Below are positions 1 to 10,214 of a DNA stretch of 64,000 nt, piece after piece. This DNA comes from Perkinsus olseni (lineage: Eukaryota > Perkinsozoa > Perkinsida > Perkinsidae): contig JABANP010000007.1 in the NCBI GenBank assembly GCA_013115135.1, positions 186,001 to 250,000 on the forward strand, given 5' to 3'. The stretch's first letter is position 1; each line of letters begins with the position of its first letter. Below the pieces are notes generated by a model that was not told the DNA's origin, did no database searches, and saw only the letters and a list, made by a program, of their open reading frames with translations. Both the position numbers and the translations under genes were made by a program.

Positions 1-54
1 AGTATTCGCGGTCTCTAACAATGACACGATGTGGCTACGACGCTTGCTGGGTAG

Positions 55-219
55 GAGGTGAGGGCAGCTAACGACGCGGTGAGGAAAAAATTGTTGGAGA
101 CAAATGAAGATATCGTTGAGGTTTGTGATGCGCTAGAGAGATCGAAGAAAAGGAGCGGAGAGGTCACCGAGCAGCTCGCGTCAAGACTCCTCCAACTGCG
201 CATGAACTCCACGAGCTAA
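55..219 (+). CDS. 3' terminal exon of a coiled-coil protein (partial)
   Basis: An open frame starts directly after an AG acceptor (the bases gtag ending at 54) and runs 54 codons to TAA at 217-219. The peptide is helical and charged (EVRAANDAVRKKLLETNEDI, later ALERSKKRSGEV), as expected for the end of a coiled coil. The gene begins upstream of the window, so its function cannot be told. The only long reading on the opposite strand here is Ser/Thr-rich and looks like a shadow. Confidence 0.5.
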   Translation, partial: EVRAANDAVRKKLLETNEDIVEVCDALERSKKRSGEVTEQLASRLLQLRMNSTS

Positions 220-328
220 TATTCGGACATGGTACTTCGATGTTTCGCTTCATTTACTCGATGGCACTGCGCTCAGAGACTATTATTCATGTAGACGCGC
301 ATCTGTAGTTACGTTCATTCTCCCGTCA

Positions 329-1708
329 ATGGCGCATCGTCCGTCCACACGTTTATCACTTGAAGATTCGTCGGTGAACCGAAAGGAGCCCTGCTGGGTG
401 GACCGTTTCGGGGATGAGGTTGCTTCGCTAATAGTCGAGGCGTCCAAGCGGAACGATCCGAAGGCTACCTCATGCTCTCTAGCATCAATACCGCTGGAGG
501 TCATTCGAAATAGCATCTTTCCCTATCTACGACATGACAGGCCAATTAGGGACTGCATTTTTGTTTGCGGCGGGGTTTCAGTGGATTACGGTCCTTGCAA
601 GAGCTCGGTTTTTGCGTATGATGATTTCTCTGGGAGATGGCGTGTGTATCCACGTATGAACCGCTCGAGAGCTGGTGCCGCGGCGAAGGCTGTAGATGAT
701 TATCTTTACGTCATCGGTGGTGACGGTCGCGGTGCGACCATGGGGTCCGTCGAAGTCTATGACCCGTGGATCAACGACTGGGAGATGCTCGAGGCGGTCA
801 TGAAGTTCCCTCGTCACAAGCACTGCCTTGGTCTTGTTGACAAAAGATACCTTTACGCTATTGGAGGGATTCTTGGGCAAATAATTTCCGAGGTGGAGGT
901 CTTCGATACTCGCACTAGGCAGTGGATCCAGGAACCTGGGCGAGACGGGATACACCTCCCACGTGCACTTTATGCCGGCCGAGTGCTAGAAAAGGATGGC
1001 CTGCTGTACATCATCGGCGGTGTCACAAGGAACCATCCCGAACAGCACTCGGACCTCATCTACGTTTTAGATACTACGGTTATTCCCCATAGCTGGTCGG
1101 TACTCTCTGTGCGTTTAAGTGTGGGACGCTCAGCATGTGCTGTTGCGTGGCTCGACGAGTCTAAAAGCTCCATCGGTATCTTCGGCGGTTATGTGGTCAC
1201 CACCGGACGTCGTAGAAGTACCTCTACCTCGGAGGTAATACGATTGAGAGGTACACACACCGTCCCGATTGAGGAAGCTGCTATTCCGGGACGAGTGGTC
1301 CCAGTGCCTCCCACGATGGCCATACCTGAGATGCCATCAGCCAGAGCAGATTGCAACGCAGTAACCGTCGGCAACTGTGTTGTCGTAGTCGGTGGCGACA
1401 AGCCGGCGGAGAACGACGCTGATAGTGTTGGCATTGGCTTGGCACTTAGTGAGGCATCAGAAATCATGGCTCAACTTAGGCGATTTTCTGAGCTCTTCAG
1501 TACTCCCCCGAACGAGCAGCATTATTCCCATTCCGGGCGGCGCTGTCCTTTCGTTGGCCGTAATTCATCTATTATCCCAGCAAACGATAAAGCACTGCTT
1601 TTCGACTCGGGTAGATGGGATTGGGTAGATGATGACGCGAAGACGTACATGCTCTCTGGCCGTACTCGTGCCGCTGTCTGTCTTGGTTCTGCATTCCCGA
1701 CGAGTTGA
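329..1708 (+). CDS. Kelch-repeat protein, copy 1
   Basis: Single-exon frame of 459 aa with Kelch blades, which fold as a beta-propeller and usually act as protein-binding platforms. Typical blade pieces are visible: YVIGG followed by VEVYDPWINDW, then YAIGG with VEVFDTRTRQW, then YIIGG, then IFGGY. Residues about 60-75 (IPLEVIRNSIFPYL) look like a short leucine-rich linker, possibly a degenerate F-box or BACK-like helix; this is inference. The C-terminal 100 residues depart from the paralog and carry no clear motif. A tail-to-tail paralog lies at 2172-3383 on the other strand, so the pair arose by inverted duplication. The first ATG after an in-frame stop was taken as the start. Substrate or partner is unknown. 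Confidence 0.8.
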   Translation: MAHRPSTRLSLEDSSVNRKEPCWVDRFGDEVASLIVEASKRNDPKATSCSLASIPLEVIRNSIFPYLRHDRPIRDCIFVCGGVSVDYGPCKSSVFAYDDFSGRWRVYPRMNRSRAGAAAKAVDDYLYVIGGDGRGATMGSVEVYDPWINDWEMLEAVMKFPRHKHCLGLVDKRYLYAIGGILGQIISEVEVFDTRTRQWIQEPGRDGIHLPRALYAGRVLEKDGLLYIIGGVTRNHPEQHSDLIYVLDTTVIPHSWSVLSVRLSVGRSACAVAWLDESKSSIGIFGGYVVTTGRRRSTSTSEVIRLRGTHTVPIEEAAIPGRVVPVPPTMAIPEMPSARADCNAVTVGNCVVVVGGDKPAENDADSVGIGLALSEASEIMAQLRRFSELFSTPPNEQHYSHSGRRCPFVGRNSSIIPANDKALLFDSGRWDWVDDDAKTYMLSGRTRAAVCLGSAFPTS

Positions 1709-2171
1709 TATATAGTCTGGGGCATCGTAGTACTTCTACTTTTACTTCCATTCGTGAAGGAATATCGCCCACTATCGCCTAGCCTCGTCCATCAGCCTGG
1801 GCCGGCTGACCGTCTTTTGACGCGTTAAGGAAAAGTAGACGAACCGTGTAGACACCATAGTTGAGATGTTAAACGTCCATTGACATGGTGTTGCGCTATC
1901 GTATCAGTCTCAATCAGTTAACCTCAGTGGGGACATCAGGCAATTTGGATGATGCAAAATGGTGCGGTGTGCCACTGGCACTGCCAGGTTCTGCCAACGA
2001 AATAATAGCTACAACGCAACAGTCTAGCCGTCACACTAAGGCAGTACTGCTGTAACGAGAAGCTAACAACAACCATTATGATCACGAAGTTCGTGACACT
2101 AACAGAGTACAATATAACACGCATGCATAACTAAAACTTATTGTCTATAAGTGAAGGTCAACCTCCTAATT

Positions 2172-3383
2172 CTAGCTGTGGGGGATGCCGATCGGGAACG
2201 CAGACCAGGATACAGTGCTAGCCACGCGATAGACGGCCGAGGCCGATCCTTTCTCGATCCAAGTCCATGTGGATAAATCGAAAACGAGGGTCTTGCTCGG
2301 AGCTGCCTCAACAGACCTCCTTAGGCTCATGGTAGGCACGTCCCTACCGACCAATTCGACACAGCAGCCGACGGTAACTGCGTTGCAACCTGCTCTAGGT
2401 GATGGCATCTCAGGTATGGCCATCGTGGGAGGCACTGGGACCACTCGTCCCGGAATAGCAGCTTCCTCAATCGGGACGGTGTGTGTACCTCTCAATGGTA
2501 TCACCTCCGAGGTAGATGCCTCCATTGAGCCTCTGTTGGTGATCACATAACCGCCGAAGATACCGATGGAGCTTTTAGACTCGTCGAGCCACGCAACAGC
2601 ACATGCTGAGCGTCCCACACTTAAACGCACAGAGAGAACCGACCAGCTATGGGGAATAACCGTAGTATTCAAAACGTAGATGAGGTCCGAGTGCTGTCGG
2701 GGATATATCCTTGTAACACCGCCGATGATGTACAGCAGGCCATCCTTTTCTAGCACTCGACCATCACATAGTGCACGTGGGAGGTGTATCTCGTCTCGCC
2801 CAGGTTCCTGGATCCAGTCGTTAATGCGAGTATCGAAGACCTCCACCTGGGGCACCAATTGCCCACAAATCCCTCCAATAGCGTAAATATATCTGTTGTC
2901 AACAAGAGCGAGGCAGTGTTCGTAACGGGGGAACTTCATGACCGCCTCGAGTATCTCCCAGTCGTTGATCCACGGGCTGTAGACTTCTGTAGACCTGAGA
3001 ATATCGTCAGGATTTTTTCCATAGCCACCGACCACGTAAAGGTGCTGACCGACAGCTACCGAGGCTGCAGAAACCCTCCTTTGTTCCATGGAGCCAAATA
3101 CATACCATTCATTAGAGTGGTCGTCAAACACTTCCACGACCTCAAGGGGGTATGACGCACTACATCCCGCCCGCGTTGCTCTGCCGCCGCAGGAGAAGAT
3201 GCGCCGCTCAAAGCAGGGCAGGTATGGCGTAATTTCACCAAGGACAACATGTATGGGCAAGCGAGTGATAGGACAGCCCTCCGGCTTTGCATGCTTCAAT
3301 GCCCACAGCAACCATGCGATTTCCCTTGAGTCAGCACGGTCCACCAGATGGTATCGAACCGGGGTACAAGGGCAATTCGTCAT
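2172..3383 (-). CDS. Kelch-repeat protein, copy 2
   Basis: Paralog of the Kelch gene at 329-1708, in opposite orientation. The frame is open from 3584, but the ATG at 3383 gives an N-terminus that lines up best with copy 1; the longer form would add 67 residues including a hydrophobic stretch (IIGFALCTALSVFFLL). Blades include YVVGGYG, YAIGG, YIIGG and IFGGY. The stretch from IHLPRAL to about AIPEMPS is nearly identical in both copies at the protein level and close at the DNA level, while N- and C-termini differ. That pattern points to duplication followed by either conversion of the middle or relaxed ends. About 460 bp of intergenic DNA separates the two stop codons. Confidence 0.78.
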   Translation of the reverse strand: MTNCPCTPVRYHLVDRADSREIAWLLWALKHAKPEGCPITRLPIHVVLGEITPYLPCFERRIFSCGGRATRAGCSASYPLEVVEVFDDHSNEWYVFGSMEQRRVSAASVAVGQHLYVVGGYGKNPDDILRSTEVYSPWINDWEILEAVMKFPRYEHCLALVDNRYIYAIGGICGQLVPQVEVFDTRINDWIQEPGRDEIHLPRALCDGRVLEKDGLLYIIGGVTRIYPRQHSDLIYVLNTTVIPHSWSVLSVRLSVGRSACAVAWLDESKSSIGIFGGYVITNRGSMEASTSEVIPLRGTHTVPIEEAAIPGRVVPVPPTMAIPEMPSPRAGCNAVTVGCCVELVGRDVPTMSLRRSVEAAPSKTLVFDLSTWTWIEKGSASAVYRVASTVSWSAFPIGIPHS

Positions 3384-3599
3384 CAGGAGAAAGAAGACAC
3401 TGAGAGCAGTGCACAGAGCAAAGCCAATGATTCTAACGCAGTCAATGAAATCATTTGCCAATCCTGCACTGCCACAGTCTGCGGCCCGCGGACACAAGGA
3501 TACGGACGCTGCGCACAGGGAAAGATTCGTGACGAGCGATCTCAGTGCGATGTCAGCATACCTAGTGTTAAAAAGGGTACCCAAACTAGAGCTTCACGT

Positions 3600-4500
3600 T
3601 AGCGGGTGGGGGATTGCCACTGAGTCCGTCCTCTCTCCGTGCTCAGTTGATCCATTTCGTTCTGGGTCCGCAATGTGATGGCAAGAACATACCGTATGCG
3701 CACTTACAAGTTGTAGATTACAAGAGACCTACTTATGCATCATTTACCGAACAATCAGTCATTAGGCGCTGAACGATATGGGCGAGGTCACCCATCCAAT
3801 GAACGTTTGCAGTCCGTGTGCAGTCCATGTGCAGCTATTGCGCGGGAGGAATGCTGCGAACTGTTGGCGAAGCTTGCCGAGACGTCCTAAAAGACATGCA
3901 CTCGCCAACAGAAGGATCGAGCTGCAGTGGCACTCCAAATTAATTTGCTTACGTGAAAGTCCCGGAATCGGGTTGTCCTGGGCAACCGTTCCTTACGAGT
4001 AGGGCGCAAATCGCCGCTTTGTGTAGGGTGCCTACTTGAGTGTAAAGTGCTTACTATGTTTGAGCTGCTTTCCAAGGAGTTGAGGATCTGCAGCTCGCTC
4101 CTCAGAAACCCCCGTTTGTCTGGGCTATTAGTGTTTCCGCTTGCTCCTGCGACGCTGTGGACCGCTAGAGCCAACCGAATTTCTGATTCAGAAAGGAGCA
4201 TAAAGTTCACCGAGCCACCCGTGTCATTTCGGTCCACAGCTCCATGAGCTGGTGAGCCAAAAGTTCTGCTCAGTTACGTCGGCGGACAGTGAGCTGGTTT
4301 CGGACATAGCGCCCCCGAGCTGATGCGCTTGCCAGGGAGGCTTCGTGGTGAGCGATATTCGAGGAATATCGAGGATGCGAACCGTTGACTCTACAATGCA
4401 GACCCGAGCTCAATACTGCTCAATAACTCGGCGAGCCCTCGGCAAGGAAACATATCAGCAAGCGTGACAATTTACTCGCATAAACACTGCAAAGGTGTAG
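3600..4500. other. Stretch without a supported gene
   Basis: Short frames exist on both strands (for example a 116-aa reading on the minus strand at 3887-4237), but none has a recognisable domain or consistent splice-linked neighbours. I see no RNA gene or clear repeat here. It separates the divergent 5' end of the second Kelch gene from the 3' end of the SprT-like gene. Confidence 0.3.
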
Positions 4501-6345
4501 TCAGTTCTTCTTATCCTGTACAAACGTCCCACCACACCGTTTGCATCGCTGAGTGTATACATTCACAGACTTCGTGTGCCGAGATACTCTGAGAGAACCA
4601 TACTTATAAGAGCTGTTCAGGACGGATGCCATTCGGAGAACCTTAGCTACCCACTTGTGGCCGCAATCTGTACATGTGAAGGAGTACTTAGCTCGGATCT
4701 CATATGAATGGCTAACTGTCACTGCATACTGCGGGAAAACTGCAGAGGCGATCTGGGCCCTATAACACACAGCGCTTCACCAGTCCGATTTTGTATTTGA
4801 CCTACCACTTCTTGAATGCTGGCCCATGAGGCGGCCGGAGCTCGCCGCTCAGTATAAACTGCGCTGCATGACACATCTCGTGGAGCAGAGTCTACAGAGA
4901 TTGAGCATCAGCGAAAGTAACAGAACCGAGAGGTCTCACCTTGCAGACACGCAGTGGCCGATCAAGGACTTTAGTGGAGAGTTCGATCCGACAGACCCCC
5001 TTTTTGAATACTGTGACTCCCGCGGTGGTGAGCATCCTGTTGTTCCAGGAGATATCCATGTCCTATCGACAGAGTGTTACCAGTGACCATACAGTGACGT
5101 CTGTCTTACTTTTGGCAACCGATTGTCGAAGACTTGCTCGTTTATGCGAGGGTACCTGCGGATCCCAGAAAGGTGTAATTCTCCTATCTGCCCTAGCTAA
5201 AACTGTACCACTCTTTCACCAGCTCAGCTCGCATGCGGCTGAAGTCTCCGTCTGGGATAGAGCCATCATCGTCGTTCTCTCCCCCTGATGTCTTCGTCGA
5301 CAGTGGAGTTTTTTTCCGTGACCGAGGGCGTCGTCGGGTACCTGAGCAGGAGCTTGGCTCCCGTCTCCGCCAGCAGGTCAAAGCCGACTACTTATCGGCG
5401 TTAGGAGCGCATCATCCTCACTATCATCGTCCTTCTTGTTGTTGCCATGCCGGTAGTCAGCTGGTGTCAATGTCATGTACCTGGACACATGAACACTTGC
5501 ATCATCATATCGCTGCACAGTCGCCGAGGCTCTGCCAAGAGGGTTCTCTTACGGGGGCAGCTCCCTCTTCTTGTTCGCTGTGCAGGGGGTGTTCTCGTTT
5601 CGCGCACCATCAGTGGCGACTTTGTAGTCCCCCTGAGAAGAATCCCAACGATTGCTCGAAATGCCCCGAGACCCTTAGTCATGCCACGCAGGTTTACTTC
5701 AGAGCCAGCCTTCTCATCTCCCGAGTCTCCATCGTCCAGAAGTACTGAGGTGAGCCGACGATCAGGATCAGCACGCGTTCGCCGGTCCATTCGCGTCTGG
5801 TCGAGCGGATCTCGGTGGTCGTCCTCAGCATCGTCATCGCTCAGCTCTATAGGGCTAGCTAACGGGCTCGCCACTCCGTCCGACCGCCGTGGTGACTCGG
5901 ATTGAGGCGGCGTACCGGGGAGGGGAAATGCAGGCGGCGAAATCGGCTCCTGTGGAGGCTCGCGAGGGGGGCTGCCCACTGGCTCCTCGAAAGTCTCTGT
6001 AGACGTTTGAGGGACCGTTTCTTCATAGGTCACTTCCTCCTCAGCCACAACAGGCAAGGCGGGCGACTCCACCACATTTGCTGGTGGGTCGTTAGCATCC
6101 TTCACCGGAGACACCGAGACTCGTGAATGAGTAGGAGTAATCGACAAGTCGAATGTCGAGGTCTCCACGAAGAAGTTCATCGCGGGCAGTATACTCGATA
6201 TCTCCGTGATGCTGAAGTTGGTTTCCGTAGGCTGCTCAAGGTTTGAGGTGGGCTTGGACGGAGCCTCACCTCCGGAAGTGACCGAGATAAAGGAGTCAGA
6301 CGGCGTACTGGTACCTGACTCATTGGCGGTGTGGAACGTTGACAT
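4501..6345 (-). CDS. SprT/Spartan-GCNA-type DNA-protein-crosslink metalloprotease, 8 exons
   Basis: Exons (minus): 6345-5698, 5632-5553, 5480-5392, 5341-5209, 5155-5110, 5062-4940, 4891-4806, 4759-4501. They total 1464 nt, or 487 aa, with all phases consistent and introns of 46-72 nt. Residues about 1-280 are an acidic, Pro/Ser-rich disordered arm. The SprT domain follows: the helix RMRAELVKEWYPRIN, then FDNRLPKDMDISWNNRM, then the zinc protease signature LLHEMCH (HExxH), with GPAFKKW downstream. The C-terminal zinc ribbon has CTDC and CKRC plus RHTKS, which fits the SprT ribbon. Family members degrade proteins crosslinked to DNA. The long acidic arm in front of SprT recalls GCNA more than Spartan, but the exact ortholog needs a tree. 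Confidence 0.93.
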
Positions 6346-6413
6346 GACTGGCTGGTCAAGATGTTATCCTATCTGAGGAGGCATTGCCTTGGGCTGCGAT
6401 CACAGTACAACCC

Positions 6414-7168
6414 CTAACCCCCACTGTGCGGTGACGAACTCGAAGCTATAAAGTACGAGAGATTGCGGTGATGCGGACATGTGTCATTGATGAGTCCTCC
6501 TCCCCTCCGATACGAGGCAATACGAGCGTACTCGGTCGCAGCCAGCGGCACGTAGACGGGATCTTGGACGTTACATGGGAGGGCGGAGTCTAAACGTGAC
6601 CGTTCCGGAGCCGAGATGTCATGGGAGGTACCGTCTGTGGCATCCATAGCGGCAGCGAACATCCTCCAAAGGTCGAGGGGCGCATCCTGGACGGAAGAGG
6701 CCGCTCCTTCTGGTCGATAGGGCGAAATCTGATCGGCAGTAAGAACTGGATGGTAGTAGATACCTCGAGTTCACACCTCGGAAGGCGTCCACAGCTCGAG
6801 GATGGGACTTCGACAGCCTCCACGTGGCAAAGGCGATGAGCTGTCTCCACTGCTTCTCTCGTGCATCGGCGCTCGTGCCTGATAAACAGCGACTACACAG
6901 GTTGATCAGACATGCTCCTTCACGGCCTATCAAGAGAATACGGTCGTCGGGATGGAACCAGCGAAGGACCTCTACATGAGGTCCTGACTCTCTACTATCC
7001 AGTAACTCTGTTCGAACTGACTGCTAGCATCAGGGTCACGCTGCGATAATGAAGTCAACAGTCAGGTACCAACACCGAAGGGCGCTCGAAGACCGCGTTA
7101 GACTGCGGACAGCGATACTCCCCCTCACCGTTATCGAGGAGGCTGAGTGTTGTCTCTCGGAAGCTCAT
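6414..7168 (-). CDS. Unknown 210-aa protein, 3 exons
   Basis: Exons 7168-7076, 7020-6777 and 6709-6414 join in phase (93 + 244 + 296 = 633 nt) through introns of 55 and 67 nt. The protein starts MSFRETTLSLLDNGEGEYRC and has a central helical block with hydrophobic and basic runs (HPDDRILLIGREGACLINL, then EKQWRQLIAFATWRL). I recognise no family. It lies 57 bp downstream of the JmjC-like stop on the same strand, so the start could instead be an internal exon of that gene; its own ATG and separate frame argue for a distinct gene. Confidence 0.6.
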
Positions 7169-7225
7169 TCGGGTCCGGGAATCCCTGCGGCACAGCCCCA
7201 TAGCCGACATACGGCCACACATTCT

Positions 7226-8383
7226 CTACGGCCGCCAGTGGCAAAGACCCTCCATCCGAACACTCGTAGGGGCCATCATCCAGTGACAAGAAATGACCAC
7301 GCCACTGCAGCGTTGAAGTCGGCTCCCCCAGGAGGCTCGGGCCGGCGACCAAGCTAGGTGAAGCATCGAATAAGGTACAACCATACAGTCACTAACGCGC
7401 TGGACGGCCGTCCGGATCTCGACCTTCTCAAGCCAGGGGCGATGGAGATCCTCATCGATAGCATCCAGGTCGAGCGCGAGCCAGTCGGTTCCAGTGTTGT
7501 AGCGGTCGTTAGTGCTGTTGTAGCGACCACCGCGCACCCAGGGTAGGATGTCACCGTACTTGCGCGTGTCGATGAACCACCAGAGTTTCTCACCTTCCCC
7601 GGCCACGAGACAGTTCATGACATTCTCCTTGTCATAGTGAAAGGAGGATCTCGTCTCCAACCCCGCTGGAGATATCCACAGGCCATTCTCCTCGATGACT
7701 AGCCCTTCGCGATGCCCCCACCGAGGCACATCCACCTCCCATGCCATCGCTTGTGGTAGCGTTGACACAACGTACCAGTCCCCGGCAGGATCCAGTTCCC
7801 TCAGCGCCATCCGGGACACGGCCTCCTTAGCAACCCCTCGGAGCTCCACCGAAGTTTCTAGCTTGACTTGCAGGTCACCGACGTCGCCGTTCTCCAGCCA
7901 CTTTCCTCTGGACCAGCCAGGAATCTTTATGGCGTCCCTTATGACCAGGGGCCTGTGACCAGCGATGTACCGATTCCAGTACTCATCACATGAGAGCTCC
8001 GAGCTCTCAACAGAGTCGATGCTGTGGTACCGTCCTCTCACGAGAAAGGATTCATTCAGTGATGAGCCACCGGGATCACCGCCGTGTAACGGTAGCTGGC
8101 AGAAGAGCGGCAACTCTCGATGCAGCCACATAAATGTGTCCTTCCCGAGGCCTTCAGTGAGGACTCCTTCTCCGCTACGTAGCGCTTTTGACTGTTCTCG
8201 TGTGCGGTAGTAGTGCCACAGTCTAGCAGCCAACAGCGCCTGCTCGCGTCGGCCGTGCACCGCGCAGACCTGCGTGCGGCGTCCTGCCGCTACCTCGGTT
8301 TTTTCCAGCTGAGCTCACCTCCCGATCAATCACAAAGTCCAACAGCTCAGCACGGAGATTGAGCCGCTCCTGTCGGAGTCGTA
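7226..8383 (-). CDS. JmjC/cupin-type 2-oxoglutarate oxygenase-like protein
   Basis: Main exon 8269-7226, preceded by a 49-nt intron (8318-8270) and an upstream exon from 8319 that reads LNLRAELLDFVIDRE; the true start, somewhere above 8383, is not resolved. The protein has the order expected for JmjC/cupin-8 enzymes: RPLVIRDAIKIPGW near the N-terminus, the iron-binding HxD in SSFHYDKENVMNCLVAG, a Leu/Trp-rich middle, and a candidate third ligand in MVVPYSMLH. These enzymes hydroxylate proteins or demethylate histones using Fe(II) and 2-oxoglutarate. Downstream of MLH the coding frame is unclear: a 45-nt in-frame intron, or a frame change into a reading with NAAVAWSFLV, would both be possible. 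The stop at 7226 is therefore provisional. Confidence 0.7.
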
Positions 8384-8399
8384 GTAGTAGAAGTCGGGT

Positions 8400-9019
8400 A
8401 GATGTCCAAAGTCTCCTGAAATACCGAGTGGTACCATCAGAGCGGGGCGAGCAGCAAGTCCCGCCCACCCGCAGAGGACAGAGTCGGCAGGGCCGCTCCC
8501 AGTAGCAGACAGCGAGGCTTCATTTATGACAACTCTAACCACTGATGAGCCGCGTGGTGGCTTCCATGAAAGGGTAGTCCCCTGAGCTGATGGGGAGAAG
8601 GTTGCAGAGCACAGACGACGCGTAAAATGAAGGCCACCGATACTCCAAACGACGAAATCAACAACGACTTTTATAGCAAGCCTCCTGCCCTTGACCTTTG
8701 CGTTACCACTACCCGACTTCTCCGCCGCGACCTAGAACCGTCACGATAGTGAGTCAGCCATGAGGGGGACTCTGGACGAGCTGTGCTCTACGAGAACATT
8801 CTGCATAGTAATGGACATCCCACAGGTTCAACACTGTACTTGTGCCGCTGATCTTATCTACAGCATCGAGTCACTGCCACGAAGACCAGGTCGCGGTAAG
8901 GCTGAATCCAACCCCTCAGTGGCCACAGAGAAAGGTATTATGCACTCGAATTTACAAGCGACTATCGTGGCCAATTGTATTGCAGGCATCCTACACCCAC
9001 CGAGCTCGGCGGTAAATCC
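8400..9019. other. Intergenic stretch, mostly unassigned
   Basis: Upstream part of the JmjC-like gene may extend to about 8540 (a minus-strand reading starting MVRVVINEASLSATG). Beyond that I see only a plus-strand 138-aa reading at 8760-9176 that lacks a domain and overlaps a better minus-strand frame. No RNA gene or repeat is evident. Confidence 0.3.
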
Positions 9020-9373
9020 TCAGGGATGGATGGGAGCCGGCGGCAGGACATCTACTTGCGTCACTGCGCCACATAATTTGACAACAGGCACTAGCTTCGT
9101 GTCAGTGCATGACGTGAGGACCTCTACCCAGACCATGCCGCCTCGACGGCCAATCTCTATCCGCCCTGGTAGGTAACGGAGGACCAGAACGTCGGCCGGA
9201 GCGCATCGAGTAGGACAGTGTTTGATTCGGCCGAGGTACCTAGGTAACCCACGGATGGAGGCGCGGGAGCTCATCTTAGTGTAACGACCCGCTCGGCTCG
9301 GAACAGACTGTCCCATTACGGGTAGAGCTAGACGTGGGGACGTGCTTAAGTCGGATCTCTTGGTAGATGCCAT
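9020..9373 (-). CDS. Possible terminal exon of an unknown minus-strand gene
   Basis: The minus-strand frame ends at a TGA at 9020-9022 and reads RCAPADVLVLRYLPGRIEIG, then MVWVEVLTSCTDTKLVPVVK. Its hydrophobic-charged alternation looks coding, but the upstream boundary and link to the exons at 9.6-10.1 kb are not established. No family is recognised. It could be the last exon of that gene, which lies in the same orientation. Confidence 0.3.
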   Translation of the reverse strand: MASTKRSDLSTSPRLALPVMGQSVPSRAGRYTKMSSRASIRGLPRYLGRIKHCPTRCAPADVLVLRYLPGRIEIGRRGGMVWVEVLTSCTDTKLVPVVKLCGAVTQVDVLPPAPIHP

Positions 9374-9560
9374 ATGTGGATTCGACCGAGGCCCGACGCC
9401 ATCGCCGACTCTGAGCGTGGTCCTACTCAGACTAAAGCCTCAGTGATGCGACTATGAGGAGCCGAAACAGGAAGTGGGCATCTCATGTCTACTAATAGGC
9501 GCTGCAGATGAGCGTTAAGAACCAGGCCTCTAGGGTTGCGGCTCCATCAATAGAAGATAC

Positions 9561-10139
9561 TCACGAGTTAGCACTCTGATGGGAGGCCACCGATACATGA
9601 CCATCCACAGTCAAGGAGATCATCATCCACTCCCTTCCTTCCAGGACTCCTCGAGAAGCAGCGTCTTGTCGTGTAGGGAGTGAAGAGGTGACGGGCTCTG
9701 TTGCGAAACCTAGAAAGGAGAACAACTCAACGGGAGATGGCTCTGTAGGGGGTTCTGAGTGACACCAGTATAGCAGTAACAGTAGCGCGCAAGGTAGGGT
9801 AGAGGGAGGGAGACAACCCTCGGAAATCTCGGAACGTGACAGTCGATTGTGGACCACATCTCCTCACACTCACCAATGCCCATCAAGACGTTGAACTTAT
9901 CCGCCTTGACATCCACAAGGACCAGCTCAATCTCCTCCCCTTTGTACACGGCGCTAGACAGCAGGATGCCCGTGCCTCCCCGCAGTGGGCCCCGCGGGTA
10001 ACGACCGTGAGCATAGGACGACCTCTCCTTCCACGACAAGCCAACTACCTGATAGGAAATCGAGGATTCCAGCCTTCAGCAGTACCGCTCCTACTACCTG
10101 CCCATGCTCCTCGTCCCAGCGAGTTATGGCAACGCATTC
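9561..10139 (-). CDS. Unknown multi-exon protein (partial model)
   Basis: On the minus strand, a reading ITRWDEEHGQVVGAVLLKAG continues to LSGSWLVVEGEVVLCSR. A likely intron with acceptor tctag then joins it in phase to AVYKGEEIELVLVDVKADKF and NVLMGIGE. A later exon reads GVLEGREWMMISLTVDGHVS before a GTGAGT donor near 9566. The strand-rich, hydrophobic pattern suggests a folded beta-rich protein. I do not recognise the family, and both ends are unresolved. A tRNA T-arm-like sequence sits just upstream at about 10150-10186. Confidence 0.4.
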
Positions 10140-10214
10140 TCCATCGAGTTTAACCCGGCTAGGATCGAACCCGCGACCTCCGGCAGAAGAGCTACTGGAC
10201 AGATGACCTGACCA

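Noticed and set aside
578..955. Minus-strand 125-aa reading inside Kelch copy 1
   Set aside because: Antisense shadow of Kelch blades.
7131..7352. Alternative C-terminus of the JmjC-like protein (73-aa reading with AVENVWPYVGYGAV)
   Set aside because: It looks coding, but no donor-acceptor pair joins it in phase without losing the VVPYSMLH motif, and it overlaps the start of the next gene; left as an open question.
10145..10190. Possible tRNA on the minus strand (GGTCGCGGGTTCGATCC)
   Set aside because: The T-stem has mismatches and no D-arm, anticodon arm or acceptor pairing could be found; kept only as a T-arm-like remark.
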